Assembly (NCBI GenBank): GCA_937864225.1
Contig: CALMJK010000002.1
Location: 131,916-195,915, forward strand
Source of the DNA: an uncultured bacterium
GTDB lineage: Bacteria > Krumholzibacteriota > Krumholzibacteriia > LZORAL124-64-63
Reading direction: 5' to 3'
DNA length: 64,000 bases
Shown here: piece after piece, positions 34,239 to 42,274 of the stretch
Layout of the letters: every line of letters starts with the position of its first letter
Numbering within the stretch: the first letter of the stretch is position 1
Program-made: the position numbers and the translations under genes
The notes under the pieces: generated by a model
What the model was told of the DNA's origin: nothing
Seen by the model: only the letters and a program-made list of their open reading frames with translations
Database searches by the model: none

Positions 34239-35129
34239 TCAGAAGACGAAGGACCGCAGGTAATAGTAGGCGAGCGGCGCCGCGAACAGGAGCGAATCGA
34301 AGCGATCCAGCACCCCGCCGTGGCCCGGGATGATCAGGGAAGCGCCGGAGTCCTTCAGGCCCACGTCCCGCTTGAGCAACGATTCCACCAGGTCTCCGAG
34401 CAGCCCGCAGATCCCCAACCCCAGGCCCAGCAAGGCCCCCCCGGCAGGGGTCATAAACGACGCGAAGGTAACAGAACAAACCATTCCCACCAAAATAGAT
34501 ACAGCGAGACCGCCCGCGGTTCCTTCGATCGTCTTGCCCGGGCTCACGCGCGCGAGCAGCTTGTGGCGGCCCCAGGTGATGCCCACCAGGTAGGCCGCCG
34601 TGTCGGCGGACCAGATCACGGCGGCCACGAAAAAGATGGCGCGGGCGCCCAACTGGTCGGCGGCGCCCGCCTGCTGCGGCAGCTGCCTCAGCAGCACGAG
34701 ATGGCTGGCCAGCCAGCCGACGTAGAGCACGCCGAGGATGGTAATGGCGATGTGGTTGAGGGGATGAGCCTGTCCCTTGCGAAACAGCTCGAGGGCCATC
34801 ACGAGCAGCAGCGTGAGCGTCAGGGGAAAAGAGATCGCGGGCCCGCCGTGGTACACGTGCCAGCTGACGGCCAGGGCGCACAGGATGCCAAGGAGGCGGT
34901 AGGGTCTGTACCCCTTGGCGGCGGTCATCGCGTAGAACTCGCGCAGGCCGAGCACGATGATCAGGTCCACCAACCACAGGAAGTGAAGTCCGCCGCGCAG
35001 CGTGATCACCAGCAGGCAGGGAACCGCCAGCAGCGTGACCAGGACCCGCGGCAAAAGGCCGGCCCGGCATAGCCGCGCCCACGGCGACGGCCCCGGCGGC
35101 GCCGCGCGCGCGCGGTCCGCCCCGTTCAC
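34239..35129 (-). CDS. cdsA: Phosphatidate cytidylyltransferase
   Basis: Integral membrane enzyme making CDP-diacylglycerol from phosphatidate and CTP. The CdsA signature is clear: WSADTAAYLVGITWGRHKL, SPGKTIEGTAGG, and GDLVESLLKRDVGLKDSG with IIPGHGGVLDRFDSLLFAAP near the C-terminus. About eight transmembrane helices are present. The GTG start overlaps the uppS stop (GTGA), so translation is coupled. A 60-bp stretch inside the gene (34451-34510) is distinctly AT-richer than its surroundings. Length is 296 residues. Confidence 0.95.
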   Translation of the reverse strand: MNGADRARAAPPGPSPWARLCRAGLLPRVLVTLLAVPCLLVITLRGGLHFLWLVDLIIVLGLREFYAMTAAKGYRPYRLLGILCALAVSWHVYHGGPAISFPLTLTLLLVMALELFRKGQAHPLNHIAITILGVLYVGWLASHLVLLRQLPQQAGAADQLGARAIFFVAAVIWSADTAAYLVGITWGRHKLLARVSPGKTIEGTAGGLAVSILVGMVCSVTFASFMTPAGGALLGLGLGICGLLGDLVESLLKRDVGLKDSGASLIIPGHGGVLDRFDSLLFAAPLAYYYLRSFVF

Positions 35130-35986
35130 GGGTGGACCTTCAGCAGGCGCTTCCACCGGGAGGCGTCGCTCGCGTCGGAGATCGGCGTCCGGTCCGCTTC
35201 GGCGTCGGTTCCGGCCCGCACGTCCCCGAAGCGCCGGTCGCGCCCCTGATAGTCGGCCACCGCCATCAGCAGATCGCGCACGCCGAAGTCCGGCCAGAGC
35301 ACGGCGGTCACGTGGATCTCCGCGTAGGCCGACTGCCACAGCAGGAAATTGCTGAGCCGCGACTCGCCGCTCGTCCGGATCACCAGGTCGGGGTCGGGCA
35401 GGTCGGGCGACCAGAGCCCCGCGCGCACGTCCGCCTCGCTCACCCGCTGCGGCTCGAGGCGCCCCTCGCGGGCCAGGCGCGCGATGCGCGCGGCGGCCCG
35501 CACGATTTCCTGCCGTCCCCCGTAGGCCACGGCCAGGTTGAGCACCAGACCGTCGTTGGCGGCCAGCGAGTCGACGGCTCGCGCGAGGGCGTCGCGCGCC
35601 TGCACCGGGATGGCCGCGAGATCGCCCGTGCAGATCAGGCGCACGCGCCGCGCCGCCAGTTCGTCCCGTTCGGCGGCGATCGTCTCCTCCAGGAAAGCCC
35701 ACAGCGCCCGCACCTCGGCGGCGGGGCGCTTCCAGTTCTCCTGCGAGAAGGTGTAGAGGGAGAGGACCTTGATCCCCAGTTCGCCGCAGGCCGTCACCGT
35801 GCGCCGCACCGCGTGGCGGCCGGCCCGGTGCCCCGCCACGCGCGGCAGGTGCCGGCGCTTCGCCCAGCGGCCGTTGCCGTCCATGATGACGGCGACATGG
35901 CCGGGGATGTTGCCCCGCGCGCGGACCAGCTCGCGCAGCCCGGCGTCGTCCAACGCGTCCAGCTCAGCCTGCCAGCCAGGAAGCAT
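35126..35986 (-). CDS. uppS: Undecaprenyl diphosphate synthase (cis-prenyltransferase)
   Basis: Condenses isopentenyl units onto farnesyl diphosphate to give the C55 carrier for peptidoglycan and O-antigen. HVAVIMDGNGRWAKRR holds the catalytic Asp and Asn. YTFSQENWKRP and DLVIRTSGESRLSNFLLWQSAYAEI complete the family signatures. The 286 residues include a C-terminal extension beyond the usual 250. GGGAGCG precedes the ATG. It lies 37 bp after frr and overlaps cdsA by 4 bp. Confidence 0.97.
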   Translation of the reverse strand: MLPGWQAELDALDDAGLRELVRARGNIPGHVAVIMDGNGRWAKRRHLPRVAGHRAGRHAVRRTVTACGELGIKVLSLYTFSQENWKRPAAEVRALWAFLEETIAAERDELAARRVRLICTGDLAAIPVQARDALARAVDSLAANDGLVLNLAVAYGGRQEIVRAAARIARLAREGRLEPQRVSEADVRAGLWSPDLPDPDLVIRTSGESRLSNFLLWQSAYAEIHVTAVLWPDFGVRDLLMAVADYQGRDRRFGDVRAGTDAEADRTPISDASDASRWKRLLKVHP

Positions 35987-36023
35987 GCGCGCGCTCCCGT
36001 GCGCGCCGCGTCGGGCGCGGCGG

Positions 36024-36581
36024 CTACAGTTGCATGATCTCCGTTTCCTTGGCCTTCGCGATCTCGTCGATCTCGCCGCAGTAACGGTCGGTCAGCTTCT
36101 GGATTTCCGCCCGCGCGCCGCCGATCTCGTCCTCCGGGGCGCCGCGGTCCTTCTCGATCTTCTTGAGGCGGTCGTTGGCGTCCTGGCGCGCCTTGCGCAC
36201 CGCGATCCGACCTTCTTCCGCGATCTCGCGCGCCAGCTTCGTGTACTCGCGCCGCCGCTCCTCCGTGAGCTCGGGGATCGGCACGCGCACCACCAGGCCG
36301 TCACTGCTGGGGTTGAGCCCCAGGTTGCCCGCGCGGATGGCCTTCTCGATCTCGGCCACGGCCGAACGGTCGTAGGGCGTGACGGTCAGCAGGCGGGCCT
36401 CGGGAGCGGCGATCCCGGCAAGTTGGTTCAGCGGCGTGGGCGTCCCGTAATACTCCACCCGCACGCCGTCGAGCAGGGCGGGCGTCGCCTTGCCCGTGCG
36501 CAGCCGTCCCAGCCGGTGGCGCACGGCGTCGCGCGCCGCCACCATCTGCTCGTCGGCGCGCTGCTTGACGTCCTTGATCAT
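36024..36581 (-). CDS. frr: Ribosome recycling factor
   Basis: Splits post-termination ribosomes with EF-G. It has 185 residues of helical bundle and beta domain: LRTGKATPALLDGVRVEYYGTPTPLNQLA, LTVTPYD, and VRVPIPELTEERRREYTKLA are the defining segments. The ATG overlaps the pyrH stop (ATGA). The pyrH-frr-uppS-cdsA order is the usual one in many bacteria. Confidence 0.97.
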   Translation of the reverse strand: MIKDVKQRADEQMVAARDAVRHRLGRLRTGKATPALLDGVRVEYYGTPTPLNQLAGIAAPEARLLTVTPYDRSAVAEIEKAIRAGNLGLNPSSDGLVVRVPIPELTEERRREYTKLAREIAEEGRIAVRKARQDANDRLKKIEKDRGAPEDEIGGARAEIQKLTDRYCGEIDEIAKAKETEIMQL

Positions 36582-37297
36582 GACTGCGCCTCCTTCGCGA
36601 TCCAGGTTCCGCTCTCCTCGCCGGACAGAACCCGCAGCAGGTTCCGCGGCTCCGAGACGTCGAAAACCATGATGGGCAGCTCCACCTCGGCGCAGAGGGC
36701 GACCGCGGTCAGGTCCATCACGCCCAGACGCCGCGCCAGCACCTCTGCGTAGGTCAGGCGGTCGAACCGGCGGGCCTGCGGATGACGCCGAGGATCGCGG
36801 TCGTACACGCCGTCGACCTGCGTGGCCTTCAGCAGGACTTCGGCCCCGATCTCGGCCCCGCGCAGCGCCGCGGCGGTGTCCGTGGTGAAGAAGGGGTTGC
36901 CGGTCCCGCCGCCGAACACCAGCACGTGTCCGGCCTCGAGCCGCGCCACCGCATCCTCGCGCGTGAAGCCCTCCGCCAGGGGCGGCTGGGCGCGCGGCGC
37001 CAGCACGTCGGCCCGCAGGCCGGCGTCGCGCAGGTACTCGCGCAGCACCGCGGCGTTCAGGAGCGTGGCCAACATCCCGATGTGGTCGGCGGACACGCGG
37101 CCCAGCACGTCGAGGTTGGCGGAGCGGCCGCGGAAGAGGTTGCCCGCGCCCAGGACCACGCCCACCTGGACGCCGCCGCGCGCGGCCTCGCCGATCGCCG
37201 CCGCCAGCGCCGCGAGCCGCGCGTGCGAGTGCGGTTCGCCCCCGTCCCCGCCGAGGGCCTCGCCGCTCAGCTTCAGCAGTATGCGCGAGAACCGCAT
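36578..37297 (-). CDS. pyrH: Uridylate kinase
   Basis: Phosphorylates UMP to UDP. RILLKLSGEALGG is the N-terminal amino-acid-kinase motif; GVVLGAGNLFRG, FGGGTGNPFFTTDTAAALR and KATQVDGVYDRDPR are PyrH signatures. The ATG at 37297 is preferred (MRFSRILLK); a TTG three codons upstream is an alternative. It follows tsf, but a strong terminator lies in the gap, so expression depends on read-through or an unseen promoter. It overlaps frr by 4 bp. Confidence 0.96.
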   Translation of the reverse strand: MRFSRILLKLSGEALGGDGGEPHSHARLAALAAAIGEAARGGVQVGVVLGAGNLFRGRSANLDVLGRVSADHIGMLATLLNAAVLREYLRDAGLRADVLAPRAQPPLAEGFTREDAVARLEAGHVLVFGGGTGNPFFTTDTAAALRGAEIGAEVLLKATQVDGVYDRDPRRHPQARRFDRLTYAEVLARRLGVMDLTAVALCAEVELPIMVFDVSEPRNLLRVLSGEESGTWIAKEAQS

Positions 37298-37335
37298 GAT
37301 CCCCAAGTTCCCCGCGGCCCGCGCGGCGCCCGGCC

Positions 37336-37364
37336 AAAAAAAAGCCCGGGCCGCGGCCCGGGCT
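37336..37364 (-). terminator. Intrinsic terminator between tsf and pyrH
   Basis: A perfect 10-bp palindromic stem (AGCCCGGGCC and complement around GC) is followed by eight T on the minus strand. It begins 9 bases after the tsf stop codon and ends 38 bases before pyrH, so it should stop the rpsB-tsf message. Confidence 0.88.
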
Positions 37365-37372
37365 GCGCCCGC

Positions 37373-37966
37373 TCAGCGCGCGATCTGATACCGCGCGAAC
37401 CGTCGGATGACGATGTTCTCGCCGAGCTTGCCGATCACGGACTTGAGATAGTCCGTAATGGTCATGTCCGGGTCTCTCACGTATTTCTGCTCGAGGAGGG
37501 CCACTTCCCCGTAGAACTTGTCTAGCTTGCCGGTCACGATCTTGTCAATGATGTTCTCGGGCTTGCCCTGCTCGCGCACCTGCGCGGCGAAGATCTCGCG
37601 CTCCTTCGCGATCCGCGCGGGATCGATGTCCTCGCGCGCCACCGACTCCGGCGCGGCGGCCGCGATGTGCATGGCGAGGTTGTGCACGAGCTCGCGAAAG
37701 TCGTCGGTGCGCGCGACGAAATCCGTCTCGCAATTGACCTCGAGGAGCACGCCCACCTGCCCGCCCGGATGGATGTAGGACTCGACCAGGCCTTGATGCG
37801 CTTCGCGCCCTTCCCTGCGAGCCGCGCTCGCGATGCCCTTCTTGCGCAGCCACTCGGCGGCTTGCTGCATGTCCCCGCCGCACTCGGTCAGGGCCTTCTT
37901 GCAGTCCATCATGCCGGCCGCGGTGATGTCGCGCAGTTCCTTCACTTGCTTGGCGCTGATCTCCAT
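37373..37966 (-). CDS. tsf: Elongation factor Ts
   Basis: Guanine-nucleotide exchange factor for EF-Tu. The N-terminal UBA-like domain has VKELRDITAAGMMDCKKALTE. The core motif NCETDFVART contacts EF-Tu. At 197 residues it is the short form found in Thermus, cyanobacteria and others, with one core subdomain rather than two. GGAGGTCAGC precedes the ATG. It follows rpsB by 46 bp and is closed by a strong terminator. Confidence 0.97.
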   Translation of the reverse strand: MEISAKQVKELRDITAAGMMDCKKALTECGGDMQQAAEWLRKKGIASAARREGREAHQGLVESYIHPGGQVGVLLEVNCETDFVARTDDFRELVHNLAMHIAAAAPESVAREDIDPARIAKEREIFAAQVREQGKPENIIDKIVTGKLDKFYGEVALLEQKYVRDPDMTITDYLKSVIGKLGENIVIRRFARYQIAR

Positions 37967-38012
37967 GCTGACCTCCGAAACGGTACGGTGGCGTCGGCGA
38001 CCCGGGATCGTG

Positions 38013-38867
<855 letters not shown>

Positions 38868-38962
38868 GACAAGAGCCTCCTCGGGTTGACCTCCCCGGCG
38901 TTCATCGGCGGGAGCAGACGCTCGTGGCGCCACCCCCTCCCGCCTCCGGCCGGGTGCGTGAT

Positions 38963-38990
38963 GGCCGCGCCCCCACGCGGGGACGCGGCC
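38963..38990 (-). promoter_or_regulatory. GC-rich stem-loop in the rpsI-rpsB gap, possible leader element
   Basis: GGCCGCG pairs with CGCGGCC and an inner CCCC with GGGG, forming a long interrupted hairpin with no T-run on the minus strand. It lies 96 bases upstream of rpsB. It may be part of an S2-responsive leader or only a GC-rich fold. Confidence 0.3.
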
Positions 38991-39011
38991 GTTGTCGCCG
39001 CCGCGCCGGCG

Positions 39012-39398
39012 CTAGCGCTTCGAGAACTGGAAGCGCTTGCGGGCGCCCGGCTGGCCGTACTTCTTGCGTTCGACCATGCGCGAGTCGCGCGTGAGGAAAC
39101 CGGCCTTGCGCATCGGCTTGCGGTAGCTCTCGTCCGCCACGACGAGAGCGCGGGCCAGCCCGTGACGCAGCGCGCCGGCCTGACCGGCGATGCCTCCGCC
39201 GCGAACCGAGACCCAGACATCGAAGTTCTGGCCCGCCTCGACGGTCGACAGCGGCATCAGGGCCATCTGCGTCAGGGCCAGGCCGAAGTAATCCTGCGGG
39301 GCGCGCTTGTTCACGACGACCTTCCCGTTGCCCGCCCTCAACCAGACGCGGGCCACGGCCGTCTTGCGCCGCCCGGTGGCATAATAGCGTTCTTCCAA
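39012..39398 (-). CDS. rpsI: 30S ribosomal protein S9
   Basis: Ribosomal protein whose C-terminal tail reaches the P-site tRNA. YYATGRRKTAVARVWL, GGGIAGQAGALRHGLARAL and the basic tail DSRMVERKKYGQPGARKRFQFSKR are diagnostic. It has 128 residues. The start is TTG, supported by an ideal AGGAGGTG 7 bases upstream. It follows rplM by 46 bp in the usual rplM-rpsI order. Confidence 0.97.
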   Translation of the reverse strand: MEERYYATGRRKTAVARVWLRAGNGKVVVNKRAPQDYFGLALTQMALMPLSTVEAGQNFDVWVSVRGGGIAGQAGALRHGLARALVVADESYRKPMRKAGFLTRDSRMVERKKYGQPGARKRFQFSKR

Positions 39399-39444
39399 CT
39401 CTTCACCTCCCCGGCGCGGACGTGCCGGAATCGCTTCCGGCGGC

Positions 39445-39882
39445 CTAACGCACCTGGTAGCTGTGCGGCTGCTGCGCGGCGTGCGGATGCTCCGCGCCCG
39501 CGTAGACGCGCAGGTGAGTGAGCACGTGACGACTGAGCTTGTTCTTGGGCAGCATGCCCCACACGGCCTCGCGCACGACCTTGTCGGGACTCTTCACCAT
39601 CAAGGTCTTGAGCGGGGTCGAGCGCTGCCCGCCCATCCAGCCGGTCCAGCGCAGGTAGCGCTTCTTGTCGAGCTTCGCGCCGGTGAGTCCGACCCGCGCG
39701 GCGTTGACGACGATCACGCCGTCGCCCATGTCCAGATGCGGCGAGAAGGTGGGCTTGTGCTTGCCCCGCAGCAGGCATGCGACATTGGTCGCCAGCCGGC
39801 CCAGCGGAACCCCGGCCGCGTCGATGACGTGCCAGTCGCGCTCCATGTCCCGCTGCTTCAACGTGTACGTTCTGAGCTTCAC
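39445..39882 (-). CDS. rplM: 50S ribosomal protein L13
   Basis: Large-subunit ribosomal protein. RDWHVIDAAGVPLGRLAT, HLDMGDGVIVVNAARVGLTGAKLDKK, RAVW/GMLPKNKL and LRVYAGAEHPHAAQQP mark L13. The GTG at 39882 (VKLRTYTLKQ) is used because GGAGG lies about 9 bases upstream and the length (145 residues) matches the family; an upstream in-frame start would add 23 unrelated residues. A leader of about 145 bases with an internal terminator precedes it. Confidence 0.95.
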   Translation of the reverse strand: MKLRTYTLKQRDMERDWHVIDAAGVPLGRLATNVACLLRGKHKPTFSPHLDMGDGVIVVNAARVGLTGAKLDKKRYLRWTGWMGGQRSTPLKTLMVKSPDKVVREAVWGMLPKNKLSRHVLTHLRVYAGAEHPHAAQQPHSYQVR

Positions 39883-39998
39883 CGGCCTGGTCCTCCGGAT
39901 CGGGAACGTCTCGTCCCCCGAGGCGGCCCGGCCGGCGCGCAGAACCGCCAACCGGTCCCGACGCGGCTCAGCCAGCGCCTAACCTCTTGTCCGACAAG

Positions 39999-40018
39999 AA
40001 AAAAGCCGCCCTTGCGGC
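39999..40018 (-). terminator. Intrinsic terminator/attenuator in the rplM leader
   Basis: GCCGC-AAGG-GCGGC followed by TTTTTT on the minus strand forms a compact terminator. A second small hairpin (CTTGT-CGG-ACAAG) follows the T-run. It lies 41 bases past the mtnA stop, but also only about 10 bases downstream of the predicted rplM transcription start. It could end mtnA, attenuate rplM-rpsI, or both. Confidence 0.7.
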
Positions 40019-40033
40019 AGTCGCGAGCTGTCA

Positions 40034-40062
40034 AAGTTAACAAAATGGCGGGCCCCTGTCAA
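40034..40062 (-). promoter_or_regulatory. Predicted sigma-70 promoter of rplM-rpsI
   Basis: TTGACA-N17-TAACTT on the minus strand, with the -35 box overlapping the mtnA stop codon. The predicted start near 40027 gives a leader of about 145 bases before rplM. It is the best -35 box in the window. Confidence 0.75.
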
Positions 40063-41144
40063 GGGGCGCTTCCCGGGGCCAACGCCGCCAGCGACCGCGC
40101 GTAGGGAGGCCCGAGCACTCCCGCCTCGGTGATGAAGGCGGTGATCAGGGCCGCGGGCGTGACGTCGAAGGCGGGGTTCCACACCGCGACGCGCGCGGGC
40201 GCGATCAGCGCGCCACCGCAGCGGCGCACCTCGTCGGGGGCCCGCTCCTCGAGCGGGATCGCGGCGCCGTCCGCGCAGTCCGGGTCGAACGTCGAGGCAG
40301 GCGCGGCCACGTAGAACGGCACGCCGTGCTCCCGCGCCAGCACGGCCAGCGGGTAGGTGCCGATCTTGTTGGCCGTGTCCCCGTTGCGCGCGATGCGATC
40401 GGCCCCGGTGATGACCGCGTCGATCCGCCCCGAGCGCAGCAGGCTGCCGGCCGCCCCGTCGCACAGGAGCGTCACCGGCACGCCGCGCGCGGTCAGCTCC
40501 CAGGCGGTCAGGCGAGCCCCCTGCAACAGCGGACGCGTCTCGTCGGCGTAGACCCGGACCCGCCGGCCGGCCGCGACGGCTGCGTACACGACCCCCAGCG
40601 CCGTGCCGTAACCCCCGGTGGCCAGACCGCCGGCGTTGCAGTGGGTCAACACCGTGGCCGGATCGGGCAGCAGCCGCGCTCCGGCCTCGCCCAGCGCCCG
40701 CCCGCGCGCCAGATCCTCCGCCAGGACGGCGTCGGCCGTCGCCAAGAGCCGCGCCAGCACGGCGTCGACGTCGCCGCCGGCCGCGACGGCCGCCTCCGCG
40801 GCGTCGGCCGCGCGCGCCAGGGCCTGGAAGAGATTCACCGCCGTCGGGCGCGTCGCCGCCAACTGGCGGCGCGCCTCGCGCAGGCGCGCCAGCGCCGCGG
40901 GCGCGGTCGCCCCCTCCTGTCGCGCCCCCGCCCAGGCCAGGGCCAGGCCGTAAGCCGCCGCCACGCCGAGCGCCGGCGCGCCGCGCACCGCCAACTCCCG
41001 GATCGCGGCGCACAGCTGCGGCACGTCGCGGCACTCCCGCCAGGCCAGCTCCGCCGGCAGCCGCGTCTGGTCGATCAGCGCGACGACCCCGTCGCGCCAG
41101 CGCACGGTGGGAAAGGGAAACGGCAGCGGCGAGGCCTCGTTCAC
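40059..41144 (-). CDS. mtnA: S-methyl-5-thioribose-1-phosphate isomerase
   Basis: Methionine salvage: isomerises methylthioribose-1-phosphate to methylthioribulose-1-phosphate. LAVRGAPALGVAAAYGLAL, THCNAGGLATGGYGTALG (catalytic Cys), and ITGADRIARNGDTANKIGTYPLAV (catalytic Asp) define MtnA against the related eIF2B-like proteins. The GTG start overlaps the maf stop (GTGA). It has 361 residues and is last in the recJ-rel-dtd-maf-mtnA run. Confidence 0.94.
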   Translation of the reverse strand: MNEASPLPFPFPTVRWRDGVVALIDQTRLPAELAWRECRDVPQLCAAIRELAVRGAPALGVAAAYGLALAWAGARQEGATAPAALARLREARRQLAATRPTAVNLFQALARAADAAEAAVAAGGDVDAVLARLLATADAVLAEDLARGRALGEAGARLLPDPATVLTHCNAGGLATGGYGTALGVVYAAVAAGRRVRVYADETRPLLQGARLTAWELTARGVPVTLLCDGAAGSLLRSGRIDAVITGADRIARNGDTANKIGTYPLAVLAREHGVPFYVAAPASTFDPDCADGAAIPLEERAPDEVRRCGGALIAPARVAVWNPAFDVTPAALITAFITEAGVLGPPYARSLAALAPGSAP

Positions 41145-41800
41145 GCGGCGCTCCCCTCGTCGGGGCGGCCGTCGGCCCGCCCGGTCGCCAGCGCCGCCCG
41201 CAGCAGCTCCCCCAACCGGGCCAGCGGCAGGCCCATCACGTTGAAGTAACACCCTTCCACGCGGCGGATCATGAGGGCGCCGTAGCCCTGGATGCCGTAG
41301 GCGCCCGCCTTGTCCAGCGGTTCGCCCGTGGCGACGTAGCGCCGGATGGCGGCGGCGGTCAGCGGCAGGAACTCGACGCGGGTGGTCTCGGTCGCGATCA
41401 GGCGCGCCGCGGCCGGCCCGCCCAGCAGCGCCAGACCCGTGTGCACGAGATGCGACCGGCCGGCCAGCCGCCCCAGCAGACGCGCCGCGTCGTCCGGGTC
41501 GGCCGGCTTCTCGAGGATCTCGCCGCCCAGGATGACGATCGTGTCGGCGCCCAGCACCAATCGGCCCGGCAGCCGCGCCGCGATCGCCGCGGCCTTGGCC
41601 TCGGCCAGCGCCGCCGCGTAGCGCGGCGGGTCGGCGCGCAGCGGCGCCGCCGCCGCGGCGTGCACGTGCTCGACCTCCGGGGCAGGCGCGACCATGAAGG
41701 GGATGCCCGCCACGCGCAGCAGTTCGGCCCGCCGCGGCGAGCCGGACGCCAGCACCAGTTCCAGTCCGTCCGGCCAGGGCACGAAGGGAGTCGTGATCAC
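41141..41800 (-). CDS. maf: Maf-family nucleoside triphosphate pyrophosphatase
   Basis: House-cleaning hydrolase of non-canonical or dTTP/UTP nucleotides. LVLASGSPRRAELLRVAGIPF is the N-terminal substrate loop; LGADTIVILGGEILEKPAD holds the catalytic Asp-Thr; DKAGAYGIQGYGALMI and GCYFNVMGLPL close the site. The GTG at 41800 overlaps the dtd stop (GTGA). It has 219 residues, slightly long through the insertion around residue 50 (VHAAAAAPLRADP). Confidence 0.94.
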   Translation of the reverse strand: MITTPFVPWPDGLELVLASGSPRRAELLRVAGIPFMVAPAPEVEHVHAAAAAPLRADPPRYAAALAEAKAAAIAARLPGRLVLGADTIVILGGEILEKPADPDDAARLLGRLAGRSHLVHTGLALLGGPAAARLIATETTRVEFLPLTAAAIRRYVATGEPLDKAGAYGIQGYGALMIRRVEGCYFNVMGLPLARLGELLRAALATGRADGRPDEGSAA

Positions 41801-42261
41801 CGTCCGCCTCCCGGCGCGGGCGCCTCCCGGTCCACGATCAGGGTCACGGGCCCATCGTTGACGAGCTCGACCGCCATCATCGCGCCGAACACGCCCTCGG
41901 CGACCGGCGCGCCCTGGCCCCGGAGCAACTCGCCGAAGCGCGCGTACAGCGCGGCCGCGCGCGCCGGCGGCGCCGATGCCACGAAGCTGGGCCGGTTGCC
42001 GCGCCGGCAATCGCCGTACAGGGTGAACTGCGAGACGAGCAGGATCGCGCCGCCGACGTCGCGCAACGAGCGGTTGATCTTGCCGCCTGCGTCGTTGAAG
42101 AGCCGCAGGTCGGGCAGCTTGGCCGCCATCCAGCCCAGTTCGGCCTCGCCGTCCCCCGCGGCGAAGGCGGCCAGCACGACCAGCCCCGGCCCGATGCGGC
42201 CGGTCACGTTTCCGTCCACGCGCACCTCGGCGCGGGCGACCCGTTGCACCACACAGCGCAC
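41797..42261 (-). CDS. dtd: D-aminoacyl-tRNA deacylase
   Basis: Removes D-amino acids (and glycine from tRNA-Ala) from tRNA. RCVVQRVARAEVRVDG, LLVSQFTLYGDCRRGNRPSF (SQFTL motif) and the C-terminal ELVNDGPVTLIVD (GP cis-proline motif) are all intact. It has 154 residues. The GTG start has GGAGG upstream and lies 13 bp after rel; it overlaps maf by 4 bp. Confidence 0.95.
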   Translation of the reverse strand: MRCVVQRVARAEVRVDGNVTGRIGPGLVVLAAFAAGDGEAELGWMAAKLPDLRLFNDAGGKINRSLRDVGGAILLVSQFTLYGDCRRGNRPSFVASAPPARAAALYARFGELLRGQGAPVAEGVFGAMMAVELVNDGPVTLIVDREAPAPGGGR

Positions 42262-42274
42262 CCGATGCCTCCGG

